Shown here in pieces: positions 41,929 through 49,975 of a stretch of DNA of 64,000 nt. The DNA lies in the NCBI RefSeq assembly GCF_011758805.1, contig NZ_JAANOW010000002.1, positions 186,001-250,000 of the forward strand. Direction: 5' to 3'. The first letter of the stretch is position 1. Every line of letters starts with the position of its first letter. Both the position numbers and the translations under genes were made by a program. Source of the stretch: Mycolicibacterium fluoranthenivorans. Its GTDB lineage: Bacteria; Actinomycetota; Actinomycetes; Mycobacteriales; Mycobacteriaceae. The notes under the pieces were generated by a model, which worked only from the letters and a program-made list of their open reading frames with translations, was not told the DNA's origin and made no database searches.

Positions 41929-42594
41929 ATGACGACGTCGCGCAGGATCGGGGCACCGGATGCCAAGAATCGTGGTGTCCTGCTCGATGCCGCCGAGGCG
42001 CTGATGCTCGAGGAGGGCTACGCCGCGGTGACGTCGCGCCGGGTCGCCGACAAGGCCGGCCTCAAGCCGCAGTTGGTCCACTACTACTTCCGCACCATGG
42101 ACGACCTGTTCCTTGCGGTCTTCCGTCGCAGGGCCGAACAAGGGCTGGCGGTGCAGGCGGCGGCATTGCAGACCGCGCAGCCGCTGTGGGCGCTGTGGCG
42201 GTTCGGCACCGATCCGGCGGCGACGCGGCTGACGATGGAGTTCATGGGGCTGGCGAACCATCGCAAGGCCCTGCGCGCCGAGATCGGTCACTTCGCCGAG
42301 CGGTTCCGCGATGACCAGCGTGTCGCGGTGGCCGCCGCGCTGGACCGCTACGGGCTGGATACCTCGGAAGTGCCGCCGGTGGTGTGGACGGTGTTCGCCA
42401 CCAGCCTGTCCCGGGTGCTCGTCATGGAGCGGGAACTCGGCATGTCCGCCGGGCACGCCGAGACGCTGGCGTTCGTAGAGCGCTGGCTGCACGAGTTGGA
42501 GGGACCCGCGCAACCGCTGGAGATCCCACTGCCCGACGGTCAGCTGCTGCGCATCGAGGACGGCGTGCCCGAAGTGGTGCCCGCGGCCCCGTAG
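41929..42594 (+). CDS. TetR-family transcriptional regulator
   Basis: The 221-residue protein has an HTH with SRRVADKAGLKPQLVHYYFR, atypical for its Q-L-V-H-Y-Y-F recognition helix and unlike the two paralogs at 1 and 17505. The ligand domain is helical. The ATG at 41929 follows GGGGAG. It is divergent from the P450 gene, which it probably controls. Confidence 0.88.
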   Translation: MTTSRRIGAPDAKNRGVLLDAAEALMLEEGYAAVTSRRVADKAGLKPQLVHYYFRTMDDLFLAVFRRRAEQGLAVQAAALQTAQPLWALWRFGTDPAATRLTMEFMGLANHRKALRAEIGHFAERFRDDQRVAVAAALDRYGLDTSEVPPVVWTVFATSLSRVLVMERELGMSAGHAETLAFVERWLHELEGPAQPLEIPLPDGQLLRIEDGVPEVVPAAP

Positions 42595-42617
42595 GTTCGC
42601 CCCGTTGCCGAGCCCGG

Positions 42618-43334
42618 CTACTTGCCCTTGTTCAGTACCTTGTCGGCGGCTTCCCAATGCTCTTCGGACACCCATAGTTTCGCGAAGGCGGCGACCGCAT
42701 CGGTCGTGGTGGTCCCATTGATGACGCGCTTGATGGACGCGCCGGGCCGGCGGGCGAGCAACTGAGCCGTCGTGCGCCAGTGCTCGGCGAAATCGGCGCG
42801 CGGGACCACCTCGTCGATCAGGCCGAGGCGCTGCGCCTCCGCGGCGCCGAGCACCCGGCCCGTGCCGGCCAGCAGCAGTGCGCGGCCGCGGCCGACCAAC
42901 GCACCGAGGCGCTCGGCTCCGCCCCAGGCCGGCATGATCGCCAGCGACACCTGGTTGAAGCCGATCTTGATGTCGTCGGCGGCGATGCGGATATCGGCGG
43001 CCACGGCGAACTCCGCGCCGCCGCCGAGTGCGTGACCGTTGAGGGCCGCAAGCACCGGGCCGGGGAAGCCGGCGATGCGGTCGCAGATGGTGCGCATGCG
43101 CCAGGCCATCTCGGCGGCCTCCAGTTCGGTGCGCAGCGCGGCCAGCTCCTTGAGATCACCGCCCGAGACGAACGCCTTGTCACCACCGCCGGTGATGACC
43201 AACGCGGAGGCGTCCGCCGCACTGTCCAACGCCGCACCGAGTTCGTTCATGGTGTCCAACGAAATGGCGTTGCGCGCGTGCGGGCGATTCACGGTGACAA
43301 CCGCTAATCCGTCCTCGATCTCGAGGTCGACCAT
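42618..43334 (-). CDS. Enoyl-CoA hydratase/isomerase family protein
   Basis: The 238-residue crotonase-fold protein has the oxyanion-hole blocks FVSGGDLKEL and NGHALGGGAEFAVAADIRI. At the first catalytic Glu position it has Trp/Gly (IMPAWGGAERLG), so only the second Glu of the pair (in GGAE) is present; chemistry may be isomerisation or hydration. The ATG at 43334 follows GGAGAA. It is divergent from an acyl-CoA ligase across 58 bp that hold motif sites G1 and G2. Confidence 0.88.
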   Translation of the reverse strand: MVDLEIEDGLAVVTVNRPHARNAISLDTMNELGAALDSAADASALVITGGGDKAFVSGGDLKELAALRTELEAAEMAWRMRTICDRIAGFPGPVLAALNGHALGGGAEFAVAADIRIAADDIKIGFNQVSLAIMPAWGGAERLGALVGRGRALLLAGTGRVLGAAEAQRLGLIDEVVPRADFAEHWRTTAQLLARRPGASIKRVINGTTTTDAVAAFAKLWVSEEHWEAADKVLNKGK

Positions 43335-43352
43335 CAAGCATTCTCCAGATTC

Positions 43353-43389
43353 GATATTGGCATTCTCGCAGGGTGAGAATAGCATCACC
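43353..43389. promoter_or_regulatory. Divergent operator region with sites G1 and G2 and a leaderless promoter
   Basis: G1 (43353-43367, GATATT-GGC-ATTCTC) and G2 (43375-43389, GAGAAT-AGC-ATCACC) each keep one exact half of the motif. Overlapping them is a rightward promoter: TTGGCA at 43357-43362, a 17-bp spacer and TAGCAT at 43380-43385, with the ATG 7 nt later, so the ligase mRNA is probably leaderless. A bound regulator could control both divergent genes. Confidence 0.5.
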
Positions 43390-43392
43390 AGG

Positions 43393-44952
43393 ATGCGTCC
43401 CATCCCCGTTGACCTGACCAAACGGTACGTGGAGCAAGGGTGGTGGCGGCCGGAGACCCTCGGTCAGATGGTGGCCGACGGCCTGGCGGCCAGCCCGGAC
43501 GCCGGCTTCTATGTGCACTCCGAGACCCGGCCCTACGCGGGCACCTTCGCCGAGGTCGAACTGCAGGCCAGGAGGTTGGCCGCCGGTCTGCAAGAACGTG
43601 GCGTCGGCCCTGGTGATGTGGTGGCGCTGCAGCTGCCCAACTGGATGGAGGCCGCCGTCGCGTTCTGGGCGTCGGCATTCCTGGGTGCGGTGACCGTGCC
43701 GATCGTGCACTTCTACGGGCGCAAGGAACTCGGGCACATCATCGCCACCGCCCAACCCAAGGTCTTCCTGTCCACCGAACGGTTCGGCCGGATGTCCTTC
43801 CAGCCTGATCTGTGCGCCGGCATACCGATCGTCGGCCTGGTCGGGCACCGCACCTTCGATGCTCTGCTGGCCGACGAACCGCTGGTGGGCACGGTCGCCG
43901 CCGACCCGGCCGGCAGGGCGCTCATCGCCTTCACCTCCGGTACCACCAAGGAACCCAAGGGTGTCGTGCACAGCCATCAGACATTGGGTTTCGAGACCCG
44001 CCAGCTGCTGGACAACTACCCACCCAACCGGGGCCGACAGCTCACCGCGACACCGATCGGCCACTTCATCGGCATGATCGGGGCGTTCCTGATCCCGGTG
44101 CTGGAAGGCGCGCCGATCGACCTCTGCGATGTATGGGATCCGGGCAAGGTGCTGGACCTCATCGAGCGCGAGGGCCTGTCCATCGGTGGCGGGCCGCCCT
44201 ACTTCGTCACCAGCCTGATGGATCACCCGCGGTTCGACGAGGGCCACCTCGCGAAGTTCACCACGGTGGGCCTCGGTGGCTCGACCGTGCCGGCGACCGT
44301 CACCCGGCGGTTGGCCGACCAGGGCCTGTTCGTCTACCGCTCCTACGGCAGTACCGAACATCCGTCCATCACCGGGTCCGGTGTCGGGGCGCCCGAGGAC
44401 AAGCGCCTGTTCACCGACGGCAATGTTCGGCCGGGGGTGGAGATCCGGCTCGGGCCCGACGGTGAGATCTTCAGCAGGGGCCCTGACCTGTGCCTGGGCT
44501 ACACCGATGACGCGCTGACCGCGACATGCTTCGACGAGGAGGGTTGGTATCGCACCGGTGACATCGGCGTGCTCGACGAGGACGGCTACCTGACCATCAC
44601 CGATCGCGCCACCGACCTGATCATCCGGGGTGGCGAGAACATCAGCGCCCTCGAAGTCGAGGAAGTACTGCTGAGCATGCCGCAGATTGCCGAGGCTGCG
44701 GTGGTGGCCGCTCCCGACGCCCGACTGGGCGAGCGGGTGGCGGCGGTTCTCCGGGTCCGCAGCGGTCAGGTTATGCCGACGCTTGAGCAGGTCAGAGGGC
44801 ATTTCGACGAATCCGGGGCGGCGCGGCAGAAGTGGCCCGAGGAGTTGCACCAGGTCCCGGACGGCGAGGACTACCCGCGTACCGCCAGCGGCAAGGTGCA
44901 GAAGTTCCGTATCCGCCAGCTCGTCCGCGAGGCGGCAGCCAAGGCCCACTAG
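43393..44952 (+). CDS. Acyl-CoA synthetase (AMP-forming)
   Basis: The 519-residue ANL-family ligase has the P-loop-like FTSGTTKEPKGVVHSH, the YGSTEH motif (A5) and YRTGD (A7). The C-terminal lysine region RTASGKVQKFRIR holds the catalytic Lys. It would activate a carboxylic acid intermediate as the CoA ester. The ATG at 43393 appears leaderless. It is separated from the downstream amidohydrolase by a 60-bp gap that contains site H, so each has its own promoter. Confidence 0.92.
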   Translation: MRPIPVDLTKRYVEQGWWRPETLGQMVADGLAASPDAGFYVHSETRPYAGTFAEVELQARRLAAGLQERGVGPGDVVALQLPNWMEAAVAFWASAFLGAVTVPIVHFYGRKELGHIIATAQPKVFLSTERFGRMSFQPDLCAGIPIVGLVGHRTFDALLADEPLVGTVAADPAGRALIAFTSGTTKEPKGVVHSHQTLGFETRQLLDNYPPNRGRQLTATPIGHFIGMIGAFLIPVLEGAPIDLCDVWDPGKVLDLIEREGLSIGGGPPYFVTSLMDHPRFDEGHLAKFTTVGLGGSTVPATVTRRLADQGLFVYRSYGSTEHPSITGSGVGAPEDKRLFTDGNVRPGVEIRLGPDGEIFSRGPDLCLGYTDDALTATCFDEEGWYRTGDIGVLDEDGYLTITDRATDLIIRGGENISALEVEEVLLSMPQIAEAAVVAAPDARLGERVAAVLRVRSGQVMPTLEQVRGHFDESGAARQKWPEELHQVPDGEDYPRTASGKVQKFRIRQLVREAAAKAH

Positions 44953-44957
44953 GGGCA

Positions 44958-45000
44958 TTGCGGCATTCGGTTCGTGAGAATATGATTCTCACGAACCGAA
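44958..45000 (+). promoter_or_regulatory. Promoter with 35-bp perfect palindromic operator (site H)
   Basis: The palindrome at 44966-45000 has 16-bp arms around ATG and contains an exact GAGAAT-N3-ATTCTC core (44976-44990). It sits on the -10 TATGAT (44981-44986), 17 bp from the -35 TTGCGG (44958-44963). A ribosome site AAGGAG and the ATG at 45013 follow at once. Binding here must block the promoter. This is the most extended copy of the motif in the window. A terminator role for the upstream ligase is a secondary possibility. Confidence 0.7.
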
Positions 45001-45012
45001 AAGGAGCATCTC

Positions 45013-46203
45013 ATGGGACAACTGTCGCATCGTGTCGACGTGCCGTTTCCGCTTTTCGATGCGGACAACCACCTGTACGAACCGCCGGAGGCGATGACGA
45101 AGTACCTCCCGAAGGAGTACAAGGACATCGTTCAGTACGTCGAGGTCAACGGTCGTACCAAGATCGCGCTCAAGGGCCAGATCAGTAACTACATCCCGAA
45201 CCCCACCTTCTCGGTGGTCGCCAAGCCCGGCGCCTGGGAGGAGTACTTCAAGTACGGAAACCCCGACGGCAAGAGCAAGCGGGAACTGTTCGGTGAGCCG
45301 ATGAAGGCCATCCCGGCCTTCTTCGAGCCCGAGCCCCGCATCAAGGTGATGGATGAACTCGGCGTCGACCGCAGCCTGATGTTCCCGACCTTGGCCAGCC
45401 TGATCGAGGAGCGGCTGTCCGACGATCCGCTCGCCATCCACGTGATCATCCACGCGCTCAACGAGTGGCTGCACGAGGTCTGGGGCTTCAACCACAAGGG
45501 CCGCATCTTCACCACCCCGGTGATCACCCTGCCCATCGTCGAGAAGGCGATCGAGGAACTGGAGTGGGCCGTCAAGCGCGGCGCGCGCGCCATCCTGATC
45601 CGTCCCGCCCCGGTGCCGGGCTTCCGCGGGCCGCGCTCCTTCGCGCTGCCGGAATTCGATCCCTTCTGGGAGCGGGTCGTGCACCACGACATCTTCGTCG
45701 GCATGCACTCGTCGGACAGCGGCTACTCGCGCTACACCTCCGAATGGGACGGCGCCGCGCAGGAGATGCTGCCGTTCCAGACCAACGCGATGTCGATCCT
45801 CAACGAGTGGCGCCCCATCCAGGATGCGGTGGCCTCCTGGGTGATCCACGGTGCGCTGTTCCGCTTCCCGAAGCTGAAGGTTGGCATCGTCGAGGCCGGC
45901 TCGAAGTGGATGTTCCCGCTGCTGGATTCGATGGCCGAGGTGTACAAGAAGGCCCCCGAGGCCTTCCTGGGCAACCCGATGGAAGAGATCAAGAACCGCA
46001 TCTACGTCAGCCCGTTCTACGAAGAGGGTATCGACGACCTGATCAACCTGATCGGTGTGGACCAGGTGCTCTACGGATCGGACTGGCCGCACCCCGAGGG
46101 CCTGGCCGAGCCGACGCACTACATCACCGCGCTCGAGCATCTCGCCCTGGAAGACCAGGCGAAGATCATGGGCGGCAACCTCGGACGCCTCATCACCGCG
46201 TGA
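45013..46203 (+). CDS. Amidohydrolase-family protein (ACMSD-like metal-dependent)
   Basis: The 396-residue amidohydrolase-2 TIM barrel has the metal motif FDADNHLYEP near the N-terminus and LYGSDWPHPEG carrying the C-terminal metal Asp, so all expected ligands look intact. It is the third member of the family in the window and belongs to the same class as 12117-13259. The ATG at 45013 is preceded by AAGGAG. Its stop overlaps the next ligase start (GTGA). Hydrolysis or decarboxylation of a pathway intermediate just before CoA activation is a fair inference. Confidence 0.9.
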   Translation: MGQLSHRVDVPFPLFDADNHLYEPPEAMTKYLPKEYKDIVQYVEVNGRTKIALKGQISNYIPNPTFSVVAKPGAWEEYFKYGNPDGKSKRELFGEPMKAIPAFFEPEPRIKVMDELGVDRSLMFPTLASLIEERLSDDPLAIHVIIHALNEWLHEVWGFNHKGRIFTTPVITLPIVEKAIEELEWAVKRGARAILIRPAPVPGFRGPRSFALPEFDPFWERVVHHDIFVGMHSSDSGYSRYTSEWDGAAQEMLPFQTNAMSILNEWRPIQDAVASWVIHGALFRFPKLKVGIVEAGSKWMFPLLDSMAEVYKKAPEAFLGNPMEEIKNRIYVSPFYEEGIDDLINLIGVDQVLYGSDWPHPEGLAEPTHYITALEHLALEDQAKIMGGNLGRLITA

Positions 46204-47627
46204 GCGACTGGCGGACCATCCCCGAGATGGTCCTGCGTGCTGCGGACCGGTTCGGCGACGCCGAGGCCGTCGTCGACGGTCCGCAGCGCCTGTCTTTCGT
46301 CGAACTCGTCGAACGCATCCGGCAGGCGTCGGGTGCGTTCAACGGATTCGGTATCGGCAAAGGGGATCGGGTGGCCCTGTGGGCGCCCAACTCCGTCGAG
46401 TGGATCGTCGCCGCGTTCGGCATCATGACCGCCGGCGGTGTCCTGGTGCCGGTCAACACCCGGTTCAAGACCGACGAGGCCGCCGACGTGGTGGCCCGCA
46501 GCGGCGCCAAAGCCGTTCTGGTGCAACAGGGTTTCTTCGGCCAGGAATTCGCGATTCCCGGTGTGCCGAGCATCGACCTGCGCTCGGATTTCCTGAGCAG
46601 CGGTGCGCCCTTCGTGGCTGCGGTCGACGGGGACGACGTCTCCGATGTCATCTACACCTCGGGTACCACCGGCCGGCCCAAGGGCGCGATGATGTGCCAT
46701 CGGCAGACGCTGCGGATGTACGAGGAATGGGCCACCCTGGCGGATCTGCGCCGCGGTGACCGCTACCTGATGATCAACCCCTACTTCCACACCTTCGGGC
46801 TCAAAGCCGGTCTGATCGCCTCCTTTCTGCGCGGGGCGACCATGTTGCCCGTCGCCGTGTTCGACATCGACGCGGTGGTGGATCTCGTTGAACGCGAACG
46901 CATCACGATGTTACCGGGGCCGCCCACGCTGTATCACTCGCTGTTGACCGTCGCCGACAAGTCCAAGTTGGCGACGCTGCGCGCGGGAGTGACCGGCGCG
47001 GCCGACATCCCCGTCGAACTCATCCGCCGTATTCGTGACGAGCTGCCGTTCCAGAGCCTGATGACCGGCTACGGCCTGACCGAGGCGGGCAATGTCACGT
47101 TGTCGCGGCCCGGCGATACGCCCGACGACGTCGCCACTACGGCAGGGGTGCCGTGCCAGGACGTCGACGTCCGCATCGCCGAGGACGGCGAGGTGCTCGT
47201 GCGGGGCTACAGCGTCATGCGCGGTTACCTGGACGACCCGGCCGCCACGGCGGAGGCGATCGACCCCGACGGCTGGCTGCACACCGGTGACCTCGGTGAG
47301 TTCACCGCATCCGGCCGGCTCAAGATCGTCGGCCGCAAGAAGGACATGTTCATCGTCGGCGGGTTCAACGCCTATCCGGCCGAGATCGAGGGTGTCCTGA
47401 TGCAGCATCCCGCCGTGGCTCAGGTCGCCGTCATCGGCGTGCCCGACGAGCGGATGGGCCAGGTGGGTAAGGCTTTCGTGGTGTGCCATCACCCGCTGGG
47501 CGCCGACGAGCTGATCGGCTGGAGCCGGGAACTGATGGCCGGATACAAGGTGCCGCGGTACGTCCGCTTCGTGGATGCGCTGCCCACCAACGCCACCGGC
47601 AAGGTGATGAAGAACCAACTCGTCTGA
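46200..47627 (+). CDS. Acyl-CoA synthetase (AMP-forming)
   Basis: The 475-residue ANL ligase is on the short side. It has VIYTSGTTGRPKGAMM, YGLTEAG, HTGDLGEF and the C-terminal Lys in LPTNATGKVMKNQLV. GTG 46200 overlaps the amidohydrolase TGA, so the two are translationally coupled and probably act in sequence. The general build resembles FadD3-type ligases for cyclic acids, but the family is too similar to assign a substrate. Confidence 0.92.
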   Translation: MSDWRTIPEMVLRAADRFGDAEAVVDGPQRLSFVELVERIRQASGAFNGFGIGKGDRVALWAPNSVEWIVAAFGIMTAGGVLVPVNTRFKTDEAADVVARSGAKAVLVQQGFFGQEFAIPGVPSIDLRSDFLSSGAPFVAAVDGDDVSDVIYTSGTTGRPKGAMMCHRQTLRMYEEWATLADLRRGDRYLMINPYFHTFGLKAGLIASFLRGATMLPVAVFDIDAVVDLVERERITMLPGPPTLYHSLLTVADKSKLATLRAGVTGAADIPVELIRRIRDELPFQSLMTGYGLTEAGNVTLSRPGDTPDDVATTAGVPCQDVDVRIAEDGEVLVRGYSVMRGYLDDPAATAEAIDPDGWLHTGDLGEFTASGRLKIVGRKKDMFIVGGFNAYPAEIEGVLMQHPAVAQVAVIGVPDERMGQVGKAFVVCHHPLGADELIGWSRELMAGYKVPRYVRFVDALPTNATGKVMKNQLV

Positions 47628-47648
47628 CCGCCGCGGTATCGTCGGATC

Positions 47649-48656
47649 GTGTCGTCGTTGTCCGCCGATCTGGTGCTCTCCGGTGGGGGAGTCAAGGGTG
47701 TCGGACTCGTCGGTGCCGTCGTCGCGCTGCTGGAGGCCGGGTACGCCGTGCAGCGGGTATCCGGTACGTCGGCCGGATCGATCGTCGGCGCCATCGTGGC
47801 GGCGGGCTCGGAACTCACCAGTGCCGAGGTCAAAGACCTTGCGCTGCAGCTGGATTACCACAAGTTTCGCGATCCCGTCCCGGCGCAGCGGCTGCCGGTC
47901 ATCGGCAGTTCGCTGGCGGTGTTGCTGGGCGACGGAATGTACCGGGGTGATTACGCCCACGACTGGGTGCAGAGTCAGCTGCGCAATCTCGGCGTCCGCA
48001 CGTTCGGTGATCTCGCCATCGACGACGACGAGCTGCCGCCCGAACAGCGCTACAAACTCGTCGTCACCGTCGCGGATGTCACCACGGGCCAGCTGGTCCG
48101 GCTGCCGTGGGACTATCGGCGGGTTTACGGCCTGGACCCGGATGAACAGAGCGTGGCGGACGCCGTGCGCGCGTCGATGTCCATTCCGTTCTATTTCCGT
48201 CCGGTGACCTTGACCAGCGCCGCGGGTCTCACCTCGACCCTGCTGGACGGTGGTCTGCTGTCGAACTTCCCGGTCGATTCCCTGGACCGCACCGACGGGG
48301 TGGCGCCGCGCTGGCCCAGCTTCGGCATCACGCTGCTGCCCGATCTGCCGGACGGCATCGATCAGGTGCTGCCCGACTGGGGTCTGCTGCACCGGCTGGG
48401 GCCACCGCGGCTGCTCGACGATGTCATCACCACGGTGTTGGTCGGGCGGGATCAGGCCTACCTCAACCAGCCGTGGGTGAGCGCCCGCACCATCCGGGTC
48501 GACTCGACCGAGGTCGGGTTTCTCGACTTCGGCATCACCGATGCCCAAGTGCAGGCCCTGTACGCCAAGGGCTATCACGCCGCGCAGGCCTTCCTGGCCG
48601 GCTGGGACTGGGACACCTACCTGCTCCGATTCCGTCCGACCAGCCCGATAGTCTGA
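47649..48656 (+). CDS. Patatin-like phospholipase
   Basis: The 335-residue protein has the patatin oxyanion loop LSGGGVKG, the nucleophile in GTSAGS (Ser about 43) and the catalytic Asp in DGGLLSN. There is no signal peptide, so it is cytoplasmic or membrane-associated. It would hydrolyse acyl esters of lipids. GTG 47649 is 21 bp after the ligase stop, so co-transcription is possible, but it may lie outside the regulon. Confidence 0.9.
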   Translation: MSSLSADLVLSGGGVKGVGLVGAVVALLEAGYAVQRVSGTSAGSIVGAIVAAGSELTSAEVKDLALQLDYHKFRDPVPAQRLPVIGSSLAVLLGDGMYRGDYAHDWVQSQLRNLGVRTFGDLAIDDDELPPEQRYKLVVTVADVTTGQLVRLPWDYRRVYGLDPDEQSVADAVRASMSIPFYFRPVTLTSAAGLTSTLLDGGLLSNFPVDSLDRTDGVAPRWPSFGITLLPDLPDGIDQVLPDWGLLHRLGPPRLLDDVITTVLVGRDQAYLNQPWVSARTIRVDSTEVGFLDFGITDAQVQALYAKGYHAAQAFLAGWDWDTYLLRFRPTSPIV

Positions 48657-48662
48657 CCCGCG

Positions 48663-49244
48663 GTGAAGATTTCAGCGATAGTGCCGGTTTCCGCAGACCA
48701 CCGTGCCGCGGTGTTGACACCGATAGCGGGCCGCTCGGCGTTGTGGCGCGTGGTGGATTCGTTGGCGGCGGCCGACCTGCACAGCGTGGTGGTGACGGCC
48801 GCGCCGGCACTGGTGGCCGATATCGACCGTGCGCTGGCAGGCACCGCGGCGACGGTACTGGCCGCACCGGACGGTGACGGCTTGCCCGCCGCCGTGGAAC
48901 ACCTTCGGGCGGAGGCGGTTTCCCATGTCCTGGTGGCCGACCCGCGCCAGGTGCTGATCTCACCGCAGGTGATCGGGCGGGTCAGGGCGGCGCTGGCCGG
49001 CGGCGCCGCCAAGGTGGTGCCGATCGTGCCGGTCACCGACACCGTCAAAACCGTTGACGCGCAAGGGCGCATCCTGGCGACCGTGGACCGGTCGGCGCTG
49101 CGGACCGCTCAGTACCCCTACGGTGCCGCCGTCGACGCACTGGCGAACGTGGACATCGTCACCGTCGAAGGCGATCCCGACGCGATCCTGGCGGACCTGC
49201 CGGCCGACACCGCCTTGATCGAGGCGCTCATCGCCTGTCGCTGA
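48663..49244 (+). CDS. Degenerate IspD-like nucleotidyltransferase
   Basis: The 193-residue protein follows the IspD (MEP cytidylyltransferase) outline: AIVPVSADH at the N-terminus, VLVADPRQVLI for the HDAAR block, VPIVPVTDTVKTV and a C-terminal VEGDPDAI. The glycine/arginine nucleotide loop (LAAGxGxR) is missing and the HDAAR and TPQ motifs are changed, so it is probably inactive or altered. The GTG at 48663 follows 6 bp after the lipase. Its 3' end overlaps the opposite-strand IspD-like gene by 17 bp. Confidence 0.7.
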   Translation: MKISAIVPVSADHRAAVLTPIAGRSALWRVVDSLAAADLHSVVVTAAPALVADIDRALAGTAATVLAAPDGDGLPAAVEHLRAEAVSHVLVADPRQVLISPQVIGRVRAALAGGAAKVVPIVPVTDTVKTVDAQGRILATVDRSALRTAQYPYGAAVDALANVDIVTVEGDPDAILADLPADTALIEALIACR

Positions 49245-49935
49245 GCAGGTGGTCGGCCAGTGCGATGTCGTGGCGGAAGGTCACCTTCAGATTGTCCGAC
49301 GCCCCGGGGAACACCCGCACGTCGACATCGGTGAAGTGCTGCACACACGACGAGGTGTCGGTGCCGTCGAATCCCTCCGCACCGGCCCGCCGGTAGGCGG
49401 CCAGCAGTGGCGCGGCCCGGAACGCCTGGGGTGTCTGCACCCGCACCAGACGTTCGGTGAACCCGGCGAGGGTATCCGCCCGCAACGTGCCGTGGGCGTC
49501 CACCGCGGGCACCGCGCCGCCGAAGGTGCGCGCGGTGGTCAGTGCCGCCCGCATCAGATCCGGCGTGGCGAGGGGGCGGGCGGCATCGTGGATCAGCACC
49601 ACGTCGACGGTGCCGGCATCGATATCGCCGGCGAGGTGGGCCAGCACATTGGACTCCGAGTCGTGGCGGGTGTCCCCGCCCGCCACATACTCCACCGCGG
49701 TGTCCGGAAGGTCTTCGCGCACGGTGCTTTCGGCGATATCCCGTTCACCTTTGCGATACACCAGGATGGTGCGGCCGATCTCGGGGGTGGCCGCGACGGC
49801 GTGCACCGACCACGCCACCATCGAACGGCCCGCCAGCCGGAGATACGCCTTGTTGCCGTCGGCGCCGACCCGCGATCCGATACCTGCGGCGAGCACGACT
49901 CCGACGGCGGACCCTAGGGTGTCGGGGGTGGGCAT
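49228..49935 (-). CDS. IspD-like cytidylyltransferase
   Basis: The 235-residue protein has the intact nucleotide loop VVLAAGIGSRVG, IHDAARPLAT and VQTPQAF, and ends with SDNLKVTFRHDI. It is an IspD-type enzyme that would make CDP-alcohols such as CDP-methylerythritol in isoprenoid synthesis. The usual mycobacterial ispD lies next to carD and ispF, which are not seen here, so this may be a paralog with another sugar- or polyol-phosphate substrate. Convergent and overlapping with the degenerate homolog. Confidence 0.78.
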   Translation of the reverse strand: MPTPDTLGSAVGVVLAAGIGSRVGADGNKAYLRLAGRSMVAWSVHAVAATPEIGRTILVYRKGERDIAESTVREDLPDTAVEYVAGGDTRHDSESNVLAHLAGDIDAGTVDVVLIHDAARPLATPDLMRAALTTARTFGGAVPAVDAHGTLRADTLAGFTERLVRVQTPQAFRAAPLLAAYRRAGAEGFDGTDTSSCVQHFTDVDVRVFPGASDNLKVTFRHDIALADHLLSDRR

Positions 49936-49975
49936 CCGCCCACGCTAGCGCGTCGGGTGGGGAAGGGGCGGTGTC

